Positions 22,362 through 33,800 of a stretch of DNA of 64,000 nt are shown in pieces. This DNA is from Deroplatys truncata (Eukaryota; Arthropoda; Insecta; Mantodea; Mantidae). Below the pieces are notes generated by a model, which was not told where the DNA came from, did no database searches, and worked only from the letters and a program-made list of their open reading frames with translations. Positions within the stretch are counted from its first letter, which is position 1, and the number at the start of each line of letters is the position of its first letter. The position numbers and the translations under genes were made by a program. The stretch is from the NCBI GenBank assembly GCA_030765065.1, contig CM060977.1, forward strand, positions 91,591,795 through 91,655,794. Reading direction: 5' to 3'.

Positions 22362-22545
22362 TAGTTTCCAGATCCAGAGGTCCCGGGTTTGATTCCGGGC
22401 TGGAGAATGGGAATTTTACTTTAGCCAAGATTATTCCCCCTCCTCCAGAGGTTCTGAAAGTGTATGTGAAACTGTAAATATGTGTGTATGGTGTGTGAAT
22501 TTAAAGTTTATAAAGGAAACCCAACGTGATTAAACCAAAAGTTAC
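22362..22545 (+). mobile_element. SINE-3 copy, head truncated
   Basis: B-box GGTTTGATTCC (about 22386-22396) preceded by CCAGAGGTCCCG, then the SINE-3 body GCCAAGATTATTCCCCCTCC, GTGTATGTGAAACTG, GT-rich sequence and AAAGGAAACCCAACG. The A-box part is missing. Confidence 0.6.
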
Positions 22546-23429
22546 AGAAACGACAGAAAGAAATCAACACGGCTTCTTTGGACAAACAGCATTTGTTACC
22601 GCTTCTAGAGTACGTCACGACTTCACTTTATTGGGTGGTGGTGCCACTTGTAGGTGCTATCAGGCCTTGTGCTGTATATCGCACCAATAAGCATACCTAT
22701 GCTACTTCTGTTAACTCATTGGCAAATTACGAATAGGTATAGGTGAGGAATGACGACCGATTTTGTCGATTTTCGCGAGGTTAATTGCGAATATACAACA
22801 AATGTCTCTTTGGAAGTGCTCTTGAATATGGGTAAATTCTCGAGATGTTAGCATTTTAGTCCTCAAACATCAGTTATAGGTTGTCATATAAATGAGCGTT
22901 TCCTAGTTATTTACACGTTCTTAAACATGGCAAGCTATAGCCCCCTTCCTTCTTCCACGCCAGCGCTATCTTAAGTCACGCCTTATTAACGCCGTTACAG
23001 ACGATCTAAAGTCGGATGTAAATTACTTCTTGTGGGAGTGTACACACTAGTAAACATCAATGCCAATGAACAATTGTTCCAAAGGCAAAGCTGACGATAT
23101 GACCGTATGCGTTAAAGGCGGTGCACATAAATGGAAAAAAATAGGTAGATAGAAGTACAATGTGCCGGTTAGGCTTTATTTTACAAGAATGTAATAAATA
23201 TAATTTTATAAATTCGAGATATTCAGGACAAAGTCTGTTTGAGTACATCGATGAAATTGGCTTTAGAATTCATGCGAGTCATTTCCCGGATGCTTATGTA
23301 AGTGGAGGTTTGATGGTATGACTTTAAGCGGAAATGATCACCTCATGTTCGACACATGGGTGCATTATGAAAATGACGCTGACACTCGCTTACATCAGTG
23401 CTACTTAAAGTACTAACCAGCACACTCCT
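22546..23429. other. No recognised feature
   Basis: Nothing identified; no frame of note and no shared repeats seen. Confidence 0.5.
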
Positions 23430-23765
23430 CGGGTATTTAAACGTGGAGAATTTTGACGGCTGGAGATCTGACTATCACTTGCTAGCCGAACTCTGTGACG
23501 GTCAGTTCTTTAAATTTATTTTGTTCTAGCTTACAACTTTGACGTAGGCCCTAGTCACGACGAGGGGGGAATGTCGGACTTGTTACGTCTACAATGTAAA
23601 CCTAAAAGCTGTCTAGTTCTCTCCCTCTTGCAATGTAGTTTAGATTAGTTATTAGCCTATCTTGGAACAGAATCACACGTATAATAGTATTATCCTTTCA
23701 CCACCCTTCCAGCTACCCGTAACATATAAACCTCTCGATGACGTCCTGAACTACGTCCTCGTCAC
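23430..23765. repeat. LTR-E-like dispersed repeat, copy 2
   Basis: Partner of 5390-5665, with the shared blocks listed there (AATTTTGACGG, GGTCAGTTCTTTAA, GGAACAGAATCACACG, CACCCTTCCAGCTACC). About 60 bp longer between blocks. Nature inferred, ends not seen. Confidence 0.4.
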
Positions 23766-23781
23766 AATAAGCTTACATAGC

Positions 23782-23846
23782 AATAGTTTGTAGAAGAGGG
23801 AGTAGAGAAAGTCATGTCATGTGAATGTAACCATAAGGTGTTTCAC
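23782..23846 (-). mobile_element. W1 left-end remnant
   Basis: CAATAGTTTGTAGAAGAGGG then GTAGAGAAAGTCATG, a duplicated TCATG, and GTGAATGTAACC: the last 60 bp of an inverse W1 unit. The body is absent. Confidence 0.6.
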
Positions 23847-23952
23847 TATTAAAGTTTGCAGGCTTTCTAGAGAAAATCAAAGATTGACAAGAAGTCAATG
23901 TAGCAGGGAACTTATTCGTACGTTTGAAAACTTTGTAGGCCAAAATTCTCCG

Positions 23953-24810
23953 ATTTTTTACCTTCTCTACCAAGTACATAATAGGTAGAGCCGGTAGAGA
24001 AGGTTTTGCGTTCCACCAAAAAATTCGATACCGAGATTTCACCGAAAATACATGTTTTGAGGCCCTGTGAATAAATAAAAGATACTATTAGAAAAACGTT
24101 CGCGCGCGCGCGTGTGACTGTGGACAGCATAACTCAAAAACGAAAAGTTGGATAACTACCAAACATGATATTTCTGTTCAGTACGTTCCAAACATACGAC
24201 ATAAAGATTTTCAATAACATCACCCTATTCTAACTACACTTTACATGGAAAAATGTTGCAAAGTTTTGATTTTCTAAAAATGGATGTAATTATTTTGATT
24301 AAAATGACATATGTTAAACATATTAACATAACAAATAAAATATATGCGTTGAATTTTCTGGAAATAACCTGTGAAGTCTTCTTCATTTATAAGGAATTTT
24401 GTATAATCTTTGGTAACTGGTAAAGATTACCCAATAGACGAAAACGTACTACACAAAAAATGTGATCATTTTAAAATACACAATTTATTTCAAATAGTTA
24501 TTTTTGTGGCATCAGCCATTTCGGAGATATCGGTTAATAATGGTTCGAATCGTTCAATACTTTGTCATTCTTTTCAGAGTCCTTTCGATATTCACTTGTT
24601 TCTCGCGATTGCACACAAAGGACATGAAAGTTTAAGGTCAGCACACAACTTCTAGTTTCTAAACATTTGACTTTTGCTACTCCTTTTATATCTATAACGA
24701 AATGTGTAATGTAGCTATTTCCGGAAAATTTTTCTCGACTACAATTAAGTAGATAGGAAAATGAACTTTCGGAAGGATAATTTATATACGTATAAATAAG
24801 GGGTAGATGG
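23953..24810 (-). mobile_element. W1 element, near full length, left end decayed
   Basis: Begins ATTTTTTACCTTCTCTACC and runs through GATACCGAGATTTCACCG, a CGCGCGCGCGTGTG tract in place of the usual GT run (about 24092-24116), GTGGACAGCATAACTCAAAA, TTTTGTGGCATCAGCCATTT and AACGAAATGTGTAATGTAGC. The final GTAGAGAAAGTCATG is degraded to GGGGTAGATGG. It belongs to the subtype with the CCATTTC-GAGATATC block. Confidence 0.75.
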
Positions 24811-24854
24811 TACAGTTTTCATGTTTTCTGTTCCTGTTGTTTTCCGTTATACTT

Positions 24855-24995
24855 ACGGATACACACACATTTACAAATATCCATGCCCAAGGTGTGACTG
24901 GAACCCGCGATCCCCTGCACCCCGAAGCACCAAAACTAAGCACTTCAGCGAGCGCGGTCATGAGGACCGGCATAATTAAGAAGTCCTGGCTTCAA
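24855..24995 (-). mobile_element. tRNA-like SINE fragment
   Basis: On the minus strand GCGCTCGCTGAAGTGC is followed by GCGGGTTCCAGTCACACC, a B-box-like motif, then a short GT-rich tail (CACACACATTT on plus). Resembles a tRNA-derived SINE head plus GT tail. Only one copy in the window. Confidence 0.4.
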
Positions 24996-25683
24996 TAGGA
25001 TTGCAAATTTCCTAAATCCTGCTCAAATGATATGCCATTGTGCGATCGCGTGATAACTGCCATCGAAAATAATACAACAGGATACAACACGCCAGTCATT
25101 GTGGCGGAAATAACTTTACATACAGGATTGTCACCCTCTGCTCTTTGCTATCTCATTCTTTCTCTCTCTCTCTCCCGTCAAATATGGCTTCCTTTCGGTT
25201 GGTCGAAACTGCACGGATTTCGCTGGGGTTAGAGACGAGGGAGGGGTGCTTCATAAATATGTAAATGGAACCCCGTAAGCGAGTACAAAAGGCATACTAA
25301 TGCTAGGAAAATTCCAAATTAAAATCGGACTCATGTCCCCGCAACATCCACGTCACAAAATCCGCACCAGAGGAAATAATTATACCTATAGTACCCATTT
25401 TAACCGCTTATTGCTCTGAAGGAGACAAAATAGGCAGATTATTGAATAATAATATAGTAATTAAATGTAAACACTGCATGAAAGTATTATCTGAACAAAC
25501 AAAATCAATATTCAGAATGAACATTTAGAGCACGTAACGATGTATGAAGCAATTTCTACAAACCAACATTCATCATGTACTATAAAGGTTTTCCTGGATT
25601 ATTCTGATGTAGTAAGAAAATTAGAAAGAAGATTAGATTGCTTTGTACGCGGCGACATGGACTATGGTGTACTTTATTTCAAA
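24996..25683. other. No recognised feature
   Basis: Contains a short (TC)n patch at about 25157-25170. Otherwise nothing identified. Confidence 0.5.
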
Positions 25684-25775
25684 ATGTAGCTACGCGTATG
25701 CAGTGGTAACGCGTAGGTCTCTCAATCGGGAGGTCTCGGGTTCGATTCCCATTGACCGCCCTAAGGTAAACATAT
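25684..25775 (+). mobile_element. SINE-2 head
   Basis: GCAGTGGTAACGCG (A-box-like), CTCAATCGGGAGG and B-box GGTTCGATTCCC (about 25740-25751) followed by TTGACCGCCC. The matching body does not follow; an inverted SINE-2 does. Confidence 0.6.
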
Positions 25776-25784
25776 GGACGAACG

Positions 25785-26330
25785 GAGGGCTTCTGCAACC
25801 GGGGCAGTGCACCGCAAGTAGGCCGTAACGGCCCCTTTTGCTTCTACCATGATCCCTGGGTGGTAGGGATGAGGGGAGAGACCCGAAGGGCAACCAGATC
25901 CATATGACGGTAGGCACAAGCATGCGCGCTGTCCATAACGTTTCTAGATCAAACGCATCCGACGCCGTCCGGGTCCACGCGCAAGCTTTAATCCCTTGGC
26001 GGTCTCCCCGCTGGTGGGGCCCACTCGGAGGCGGGCCCGAACTGAGCGGTTCTCTCGCAAGAACTCCAAGGAAGAAACCTCTACAAAGCGCACATCCACC
26101 GCCGAACACCGTAGCCTGGTCTTAAAACCCTGAAACAGTGAAGGAGATGATAAACACAGAAAACGAGGGGCAGGAAAGTCGTGGTAGAAGAGGAAGCATT
26201 CCAGCATTCGCTTACCGACCCAGGGAATCCACGAAAAACCGATGGGTAAGAGTAGGCCCTTGCTGGAGATCGAAAATAAATGCGAATCACACACGCTACC
26301 GCGATGCTACCTCGCTCGGTCGCGGTTTTC
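25785..26330 (-). mobile_element. SINE-2 copy, inverted and extended
   Basis: 25950-26330, inverse complement, matches the SINE-2 body at 27090-27448: AAACGCATCCGA at its end, GGGCCCACTCGGAGGCG, AACTGAGC, GAAACCTCTACA, GCCTGGTCTTA, GGGGCAGGAAAGTCGTGGTA and GCATTCGC. 25785-25890 is a further GC-rich block recurring at 29022-29125 in the other orientation. The head is decayed. Confidence 0.68.
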
Positions 26331-26334
26331 CCTA

Positions 26335-26640
26335 GTCAATAGGCGAATTCTGGGGTTGCTTCTCATCTGCCCTGATTTCCTTTCCATCCTTTCCATTTAA
26401 TTCCGTTTCCTTCTTATGCTTAAGGTGTGTTAATAGGTTTCGTGGTGTATGGCGGTACCAGACAGATGGCGCAGATGCTTGCTCAAAGGAGTCTTCACCG
26501 TGGACACCAGAGGGCTGCGGGTCGTTCATCGTCATCTCTGGGCAGCTCCAGTGGTGGTACGAGTCTTCCGCGCGTCTCTGCAGCCTGTCTGCTTGCGGCA
26601 ATAGATCCCTTGTAGGTCGCGAAGTGTCCATCTCTGTTGT
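26335..26640 (+). mobile_element. SINE-2 related element, variant body
   Basis: Begins with the block GCGAATTCTGGGGTTGCTTCT, then switches to a body found inverted at 38056-38340: CTTAAGGTGTGTTAAT, GGCGCAGATGC, TCCACGG/GACACCAGAGGGCTGC and CGTCATCTCTGGGC. So SINE-2-like heads exist with at least two different bodies. A 99-codon minus frame here is not supported as a gene. Confidence 0.55.
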
Positions 26641-27089
26641 ATACCGTGAAAGCCCTATCCCACCGAATTACATAAATCTGCTAAATTCAAACGCATTATC
26701 TTAGACTGAAACTTTTACAGGATATAGACGCAGGACTTCTACATTCATTGATCTACTTTTATCCAATAGGTTTGTTTAAGAAGGATGATACCCTGTTTTT
26801 TTAATTTACTGTCTTTTGATGAAAATGTATCAGCAATTATGTTTTTTAATAACCAACCCTGTTATCAACACCAGACTAGATCCACAACAACACTAAAAGG
26901 TTGTTTTTATAATTTTTACTATCCTAAAATTTAGTTTAACTGTCTTCAATAGATACTGAGAAAACCTCCATTTCATTAATACCAGAAAATGTCATTCAGA
27001 GAAAGCATTTCAAATGAAAAATGGAGAAAACAAACTTTCGTATATTTGCAAAGAAAGAAATCACAATTCTAAGGAGGAAATTGGCGCTG
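26641..27089. other. No recognised feature
   Basis: AT-rich spacer, nothing identified. Confidence 0.5.
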
Positions 27090-27448
27090 CAAAAGTGTGC
27101 GACTCGCATTCGGGAGGTCCTGGGTTCTATCCCCGCGACCGTCCATTCTGACCCATAAGTTTTTCGTGATCAGCAGACGAATGCTGTGGTGGTTTCTCTT
27201 CTACCACGACTTTCCTGCCCCGCATTTCTTGTATTCATCATCTTCTTCATTGTCACCTGTTTCAGGGTTGTAAGACCAGGCGACGGAGCTCTGCAGGTTG
27301 CGGCTGGACGTGGCTGTGCTTTCTGTAGAGGTTTCTTTCCTGATAACGTTGCGAGACTGCTCAGTTAGGTCTCGCCTCCGAGTGGGCCCCATCGGGGAGG
27401 ACCGCCGAGGGTCTGGAGGATTGTGGGCGGAGACAAATGCATCCGATA
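27090..27448 (+). mobile_element. SINE-2 copy
   Basis: Head GTGCGACTCGCATTCGGGAG with decayed B-box GGTTCTATCCCC (about 27122-27133), then the complete body: CAGCAGACGAATGCTGTGG, TACCACGACTTTCCTGCCCC, ACCAGGCGACGGAGC, GTTGCGGCTGGACGTGG, GTAGAGGTTTCTTTCC, CTGCTCAGTTAGG, CCGAGTGGGCCCC. Best full-length example in the window. Confidence 0.75.
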
Positions 27449-27789
27449 TGGAAAAGTTAATCCCTCTATTTCCGGAATTATTTTCCTATATATGCCGCTC
27501 TTCCTCAAATTCCTAAACCGGCTTTTATATCCCTTTCACTGGCATCACAACCGAAGCCATTCAAATGGCCGTGATCATTAGAGTGGTACGAAATGGACTG
27601 GCCATCCATTCAAAGCCAAACGTCGCGAGTTGAGTTGCAGCGATGACAGTAAAATGTGCCTGTGGTAAAGGAAGCTGAAACGGCAACTCTAGGCCGAGCC
27701 CAAGAACTGTAATTACAGATAATTTATTAATTAACTTTTATTGATATTAAATCGTACTATGTAAATATCTTTTTCTCATACTGCTTGTT
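27449..27789. other. No recognised feature
   Basis: Nothing identified. Confidence 0.45.
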
Positions 27790-28530
27790 TATTTTAAGAA
27801 GGGTGATTTAACGTTATGTATCTATCTAGGTTACTAATATTAGTAGAGTTATGAATGGTTTAATGTAAATAATTTAAGCGCTATGTTAAAATACTGTCCA
27901 CGATGAAATGTTTTAGCTACAGGAATAGTGCTTTCGAAGACAGAAAACCTAGTTTTATTACCTCTATTTGGTCGCAGTGCCATTATTCCTACAGCGAGGG
28001 TGTAGCGCCTTTGTCCCTTTATTTGATAATTCGCCGTGACCAAGTGAGCGAGACAGATAGCCTAACGGTAAATGTAGGAAAAGCCGCGATTTATATTAAA
28101 CTTGGACCAATAAGATCTCTGGAAGTTTATTCGAAATAGTTAGACGCGTCGAGTCGCGCTAAAAATGGACCAATAGGAAAGGAAGCAGCTCCAGAAGCCT
28201 GCGACTATAAATGGATCTGTTCGGAGCAAATTCGAGGCAGTTTTCGTAATGTGTGGTCAGGGAGAGATGCTGCAGGATGTGTGAGATATCGCGCCAAAAC
28301 AGGGAATCAAGATAGTTTTAGAAACACACCTAAGATCCGCTACTCGTAAAGAGATAATAAGCATATTTAAACTTTGTGTCATATCCGCGCCGTAGTTTAA
28401 CAGCGGTGGACAGTATTTTACGGCGGCAAGACCAGTGTTGTATACTACGAGTGTTAATTAAATAAAGAGAAACGGCAGTGTCATCTTTTCATAAACAAAG
28501 CACGTCTATGTCTTCCTATATCACCACCCG
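27790..28530 (+). repeat. LTR-D, single putative LTR-like promoter region
   Basis: A GC-richer stretch with promoter and polyadenylation signals in LTR order: GGACCAATAGGAAAGG (CCAAT box, about 28165), GACTATAAATGG (TATA box at 28206-28211), then about 250 bp later AATAAAGAGAAACGG (near 28461). No partner copy is in the window and ends are not defined. It could instead be a genuine promoter with a lost gene. Confidence 0.35.
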
Positions 28531-29021
28531 AGATCTACGCTTTCCCTTACCGAGGATAAGTCCATGCTCCTATATAGTTTAAAGAAAACTACTGCAGCTA
28601 GCCGAGGATAAATTGAAGAGAACCAACACACTGTGAACTTCTGGAACCAACGGGAGAAGCATCAAGGTAAGCCTAACAGCAACGGATGAGGAGGTGACTG
28701 CCGCAAAGCGGAGGGCCCAAGTAAACTAAACGGTGTAATGGAACGCTTGGATGCTGACGGAACTACATTTGGCTGCAGTCGCATGCATTTGATAGTAAAA
28801 AAGCACACTGCAGTTTTATTGAAAACATTTAAAATGTTTACAATATATTATATTAAAATGTAATATTTTACAATATAAAAAGCTATAAATAGCTTAATTT
28901 TGTTTCTGAAGGTTAGTATAATATGAAATTAGAAAAAAATCATTAAAAACTAAAACTTAAAAAAACCTTTGTAATGAATGTGGTACACCGGGCTATAAAT
29001 GTTAAGGGCCCCGTACTTCGG
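28531..29021. other. No recognised gene
   Basis: The first 200 bp may be the untranslated leader of the LTR-like element to the left (GGAACCAACGGGAGAAGC near 28641 could be a primer site). The rest is AT-rich. Confidence 0.35.
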
Positions 29022-29125
29022 ATATCCCTCCCTCCCAGGAGTTGGTAGGAGCAAAGTGGCCCGTTGAGGCCTACTTGCGGTGGTCTGCCCAGGTTTCGGC
29101 TCCCCTCCTTTCGTCCGAGCACATA
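29022..29125 (+). repeat. GC-rich repeat block shared with 25785-25890
   Basis: GAGGCCTACTTGCGGTGGTC and the flanking CTCCCAGG, GGTAGGAGCAAAGTGGCC match the inverse complement of 25785-25890 (CCGCAAGTAGGCC, GGCCCCTTTTGCTTCTACC) at roughly three in four positions. Confidence 0.55.
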
Positions 29126-29339
29126 GAAGCTGACATACTTAATAGTAGTAACAATTTGTAGAGCAAAACTTCCCCTAAAGGATACCATTCTGTGCAGTAT
29201 TAGATGGCTATATCAAAGATAAGCTAAAAACCTGGGAACATAAGACAATAACTAGCTATTTATAACAAGTTTCGAAGCTAAATCATGCAAAACAGTTCAC
29301 AGGACTTTCTGCGAAATGATAAAAAAAAAAAAAAAATCT

Positions 29340-29460
29340 CCCCGGCAAACAGGAGCTGAGGATGATAAATGGCCTCCTTACTGGATACTGCCCTCTTAAG
29401 GATCATCTTTACAAAATGAACAAGGCATATGCCATGTGGCCCACACAAGCCGTCCTTAGT
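29340..29460 (+). pseudogene. LINE C-terminal fragment
   Basis: Reads PGKQELRMINGLLTGYCPLK and DHLYKMNKAYAMW. This matches a block near the C-terminus of R1/Jockey-type LINE proteins (GLLTGHCxLxxHLxKMG, before a zinc knuckle). The same block occurs at 37880-38050 and, inverted, at 36505-36870. The Cys residues of the knuckle are lost. Preceded by an A-run at 29320-29336. Confidence 0.6.
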
Positions 29461-29595
29461 TGAAGTTAGCTTATACCGGATAACGCGGACGCCAAAAAGT
29501 TTGCCTAAGCAGAACTGCAAATGGGGCTTCATACTCACAGAGAGAAGACCGCTAAATGAAAGACCAATGCTTGAAAACGAACACTGTAACAGCTA

Positions 29596-29785
29596 TTACT
29601 GGTCCCAGAGCTCATTCGGTAGAGAAACTGCCTTCTGTATGAGGTGTTCCGGGTTCGATTCCAGGCTGGGCTCCAGAAAGTTGGTTTAAATAGAAACATT
29701 TCACGACATGCCCGAGTCTGTGTTTGAATGTGACAGCACCAATGTGTGTGTGTTTGTTATCGGTTATTTAATAAGCAATTCGCCC
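29596..29785 (+). mobile_element. SINE-3 copy
   Basis: tRNA-like head CAGAGCTCATTCGGTAGAG (A-box), B-box GGTTCGATTCC (29653-29663), then CAGGCTGGGCTCC, a diverged body and a short TGTGTGTGTG tract (about 29743-29753) with a TTATCGGTTATTTAATA tail. The two boxes are about 45 bp apart, consistent with a tRNA-derived SINE. Confidence 0.65.
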
Positions 29786-30114
29786 CTTAACAAGAATTCA
29801 GGATTGTCGCTTGACGCAAACCTGAGCACACGTGTCATTTAGCTCCATGACAGTTAATCTACAATCAATACAACTATATGCCACTAATTGTTGCCGCAAA
29901 GTTAACAAGATTAAACAAAATTCTATTTTATTATATTTATGTACCCTAAAGGTGCGTTAGAATTAAATTATTTTCTGTTAGTGCTGCATTCATAATAAAC
30001 ATGTGCCAAAACATGACCACCTTTGTGGATGAACTGATATTCTCCACGTTCTCCCTGGAAACATCGATAATTTTTTAACATCTCTTCGTGCATAAAAATA
30101 AATAAAACAAATAA

Positions 30115-30294
30115 AAATAAAAAGTGTGCAGAAGGCAGATACCGCGTCTGAAAATGTTCAGAAGACAGTCTTCGAACCTCAGCTGCATTGTGGTGCGTCT
30201 TCGTACAAATCGTAAGCATATCTGTGTGTTCGTTATTGGTGAACGTTACCTTTTTGTCTGAATGACCTGGCTCGAACTGTATGCAGGAGATCAC
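30115..30294 (-). pseudogene. DUF4817-like N-terminal domain of a transposase
   Basis: Minus frame contains VTFTNNEHTDMLTICTKTHH and NAAEVRRLSSEHFQTR then LPSAHFL. This follows the helix-turn-helix pattern of DUF4817-type transposase N-termini (FTxxEYxDMxxIYGxCxxNAxxAxRxYxExFPxRxxPxxxxF). The rest of the protein is missing. Assignment is by pattern recall. Confidence 0.5.
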
Positions 30295-31787
30295 GCGATG
30301 TTTATCAGTACGAAACTACCACGTAACACCTGTAGACAGCAGTACCACCTCAGTAACCTTTCGCTTAGTACCTGCACTGCCCCTTTGAACAGCAGTGATG
30401 TGGCAATTTATTTTGCACCTATGTATGTGGGAAACATAAAACCATAAAGAAGCGCATATTTGGGCCATCTGGTACTTTGCGAATGCGAAGCAATTGCCCG
30501 ACAGAGAATAAAGCACCTGACGTTTACTTTTCCAACTCCAGGATATACTGCCTTAACATCACGCAAGAACATTATAGGCTATATTAAATTAAAATGGGAC
30601 TTGTAGAGTAGAGTATTTACAATAGATCTGTTGTAGGTCGCAGTGCTGAGAAGTTGAAAGGCTTATACTACCTCATTTTAATCTAATCTAATCCCCTGAA
30701 AGATGCGCTAAAGTTTAACACTCTACTCGAAAGTGTTTAGGAACTATGATGTTTTTCTGTGTTTTTTATAGTACAAATGACATTTGCACTACCATTTTTA
30801 AAAATATAAATATTGTATCTAAAATAAAATATATATGAAATTAAAGAGGAAATTACAATTAATAAGCCTGCAGAAGAAGCTAAAACTGTTATTTTTTGGG
30901 GCATTTTCACTATTTAGTCTCACCTTGAGCAGCAAATGTGAAATTTATTCCTGTAAGGACGCATATTGAAAGCCTTTATTTGTGTTAGGGAATGGGAGAA
31001 ATCAGAGGTAGATGACGTGCCGAAATCAAAATACAATATGTAAATGTAGCCGGGTAGGGCATTGCCAACTCCGCAGATTGCCGCATGTTCCCTGTGTCGG
31101 CACCAATGTTCATTTCCCAAGCTGCATGTCATTCCGCTTCTGTGAACATCTGCTGACATTCTAACTCATATGCCACGTATTACAAACTGTTAATTCCAGC
31201 GGCAGAATTGGTATGTAAGTTACCAAATGGTCCATGATGTTCTGCTGTAACAAGATGACTGACTCTCGTGCATCTCTCATGAGGTACCATTAGGCACAAC
31301 TTGCAATCAAATTGGAGGTTTCTTTTGGAAGTACACACTGGTACTGGTAATTAAATTCTGATAATATACAAATAAGAGGAGTATATTTGTTTAGTCAAAC
31401 GCTCAGACATTTTGTACACTGTCATTTATCTTCTGGCTTCCCATTGGTTTTACTTCAATGACTCTGAAGTGTTTGACACCAGTTGAGAGGTTCCCAATCC
31501 ATAGTGCAACATTCTCCTTAGACTAGATTACAGTGCGGTCGTTTTAAGATGAGGCCACAGACCGGCTATATGCGTAGCACGTTGTACTGCAGTGACCTCG
31601 GTGTTTTTCCGATGCGCAACTGGCGGCGCATGACGTGTACAAGATTATCTTAACGCTGTGGTTTAGTCGCTGCTTTGTCTTCGTGCTGTAAATAGAGTTG
31701 TGCATCTCCAAGGTGAAAGTTTATTCAAAACATCTGTGTTATGTGATTTACTTAAGAGTGTTAATGTCTTGTTATTAGTCCATCGCA
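30295..31787. other. No recognised feature
   Basis: Unassigned. About 31500-31790 could be the 5' part of the transposon whose N-terminal domain begins at 31788. Confidence 0.45.
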
Positions 31788-31887
31788 ATTCCTGTTGACA
31801 AATTCACCCTTGAACAACGAATTTTTATGTATGATACATATGTAAAAACCGAATCGTGTAGACAGGTGTGTAGACAATTCCAAGTAG
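31788..31887 (+). pseudogene. Transposase N-terminal fragment
   Basis: Reads IPVDKFTLEQRIFMYDTYVK and TESCRQVCRQFQ, the first helices of a Tc-like/DUF4817-like DNA-binding domain. It stops about 20 bp before LTR-B copy 1, which therefore probably inserted into or truncated it. No later part of this protein is found in sequence. Confidence 0.5.
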
Positions 31888-31908
31888 AGAAGTTGTTAGG
31901 CGTCTGGT

Positions 31909-32803
31909 TGAGGCAGTATTTTAACACTTAAATAATTTCAGTCTAATTATATAATATGTGAATTCAATAACAGCCTGCCTTGAAGCAATATGTGTATGTA
32001 ATAATTTGTAAAATTGTGTAACAATCATTGCACATGCTTATATTATTGTATCCATGTGTAATAATGTTATGTGAATGTATTACGTAATTTAATAATGAAG
32101 GAACTGTGAGAATAATAAGTTAAAAGCTGCTAACAAGGAGGTAACAATGAGGTAGCCTTGAGTCAATAATGAGTAAGGAAGTTTAACAGTACTACTTGTG
32201 ATTCTTGTAGTAACAATAATGTAATTTTAGTGACAGTTTATAAAATAGCCAATCAACAACCAGAAAAAGCTTTAGTTAAATGAAGGTATTCTATTGGAGT
32301 AGGATTAGCCAATCAGAAACTGAAATATAGCAACATTTACACATCTAGAAGTCAGTTGCCTGCAAACAGTGTTCCTAACCGGACGCGAGACACATCCTTG
32401 AGAGATTTAAATACGTATTCGTGTGAGACGAAAAATAGTTTACGTGTCAGAAAAAATGTAATTAATTATTAAAAAGAATCTCACAGCTCTCTATATCAAT
32501 GAGGTGTTATTTAAATCGTATCAAGTATTAATAAAAGGAGTGAAGTAAAATTATAATCTGTGTAAGCCTACATTCTTGTTGCACCACAACCCTGCTAAGA
32601 GAAACCCATGTCTCTAAAATAAATCCTGACGCAGCCGAGGCAAATATAAACATAGATATTTAAAAAAAAACAGTTTAATTACAAAGTTAATATCTTTTTA
32701 AACTTGGGGCAAAGGCCACCTGAAAGTACATTTGGGGCGAAGGCTACCGGAAACTGTTCACTATACGTGCGGTGGCAACTACTACAAGTTCGGCTCCCCA
32801 ACA
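31909..32803 (+). repeat. LTR-B copy 1
   Basis: 895 bp, bounded by TGAGGCAGTATTTTAAC and CGGCTCCCCAACA, the TG...CA termini of an LTR. Two CCAAT boxes (AGCCAATCAACAACC near 32250, AGCCAATCAGAAAC near 32309) and an AATAAA at about 32618 appear in LTR order. Similar copies lie inverted at 36874-37721 and 45249-46137. I see no target-site duplication (CTGGT left, GTTAA right) and no internal sequence. Confidence 0.75.
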
Positions 32804-32986
32804 GTTAAAAATAATACATCATCTTTAAACTGACTTTCCATACGTAACAGCAACATACATTTTCCCATGGTTAATACGTTTAGGACAACGAGATCGTTAA
32901 GCGCTAAATCTAAGAAGTGAAAATGATATCTAACGGAGGAAAGAATTAACGAAATGGCTACATTTATTTGTGGGAAACCCTAAAAG

Positions 32987-33800
32987 AAAAATCTATGATA
33001 CATTCACATGACTTTCTCTACCCTTTATCTTTATTAGTGGGTATACAAATTATTCTTACTAAAGCTTGCAGATATAGCTACATTACACATTTCATTATAG
33101 ATACAAAGAAAACAGCGAGTCAAATGCTTAAGAACTGGATATACTGACCTTAAAATTCCGTACTGTTTCCATGCAATTGAAGAGAAACAACTGAAAATCG
33201 ACGGGACTTAAAAAGAATGAGAAGTGTTGAACAATTCGAACATTTATATCTCAGAAACGGCTTATGCCCAAAAGATTATTTGAAATAAATTGTGTGTTTT
33301 AAAGAGATCTACATTTTTTGTGTGGTATGTTTTCATCTATCGCTTAATGTTTACCAGTTACACAAGATTATAGAAAATGTGTCCGAATAAAGTAGAATTC
33401 ACAGGCTATTCCCACAAAATTCAAGATATACATTTTATTTGTTATGTAAATATCTTTAATAGATGTTATTTTAATCAAAATCGTTAGAGCCAGTTTTTAG
33501 AAAATCAAAAATTTCCAATAATGTTCCGTGTAAAGTTTAGTTTGGGTTGGGAAATTTTCTTGAAAATCTTCATGTCGTATCTTTGGAGGATACTGAACCC
33601 AAATGCCAAGTTTGGTATTTATCCGACTTTTCGTTTTTGAGTTATGCTATTCACAGACACACACAATCACCTTTTTCTAAAATTGCTTTTATTGGAATCA
33701 GGGGGCTTCAAAACATGTAATTACAGTGAAATCTCAGTATGGAATTTTTGGGAGGAATGCAATACCTACTCCACCTATGTACGCAGTAGAGAAAGGAAAT
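32987..33800 (+). mobile_element. W1 element, near full length
   Basis: AAAAATCTATGATACATTCAC left, GCAGTAGAGAAAGGAAAT right. It is the second W1 subtype: after the left end CCTTTATCTTTATTAGTGGG and TATACAAATTATTCTTAC, then CATTTCATTATAGATACAAAG. Carries ACACACACAATCACC rather than a long CA run. Confidence 0.8.

Noticed and set aside
31909-32803. Endogenous retrovirus or viral insertion
   Set aside because: Only LTR-like ends and a leader remnant are present; there is no gag, pol or env-like frame in the window, so nothing beyond a retrotransposon LTR can be claimed.
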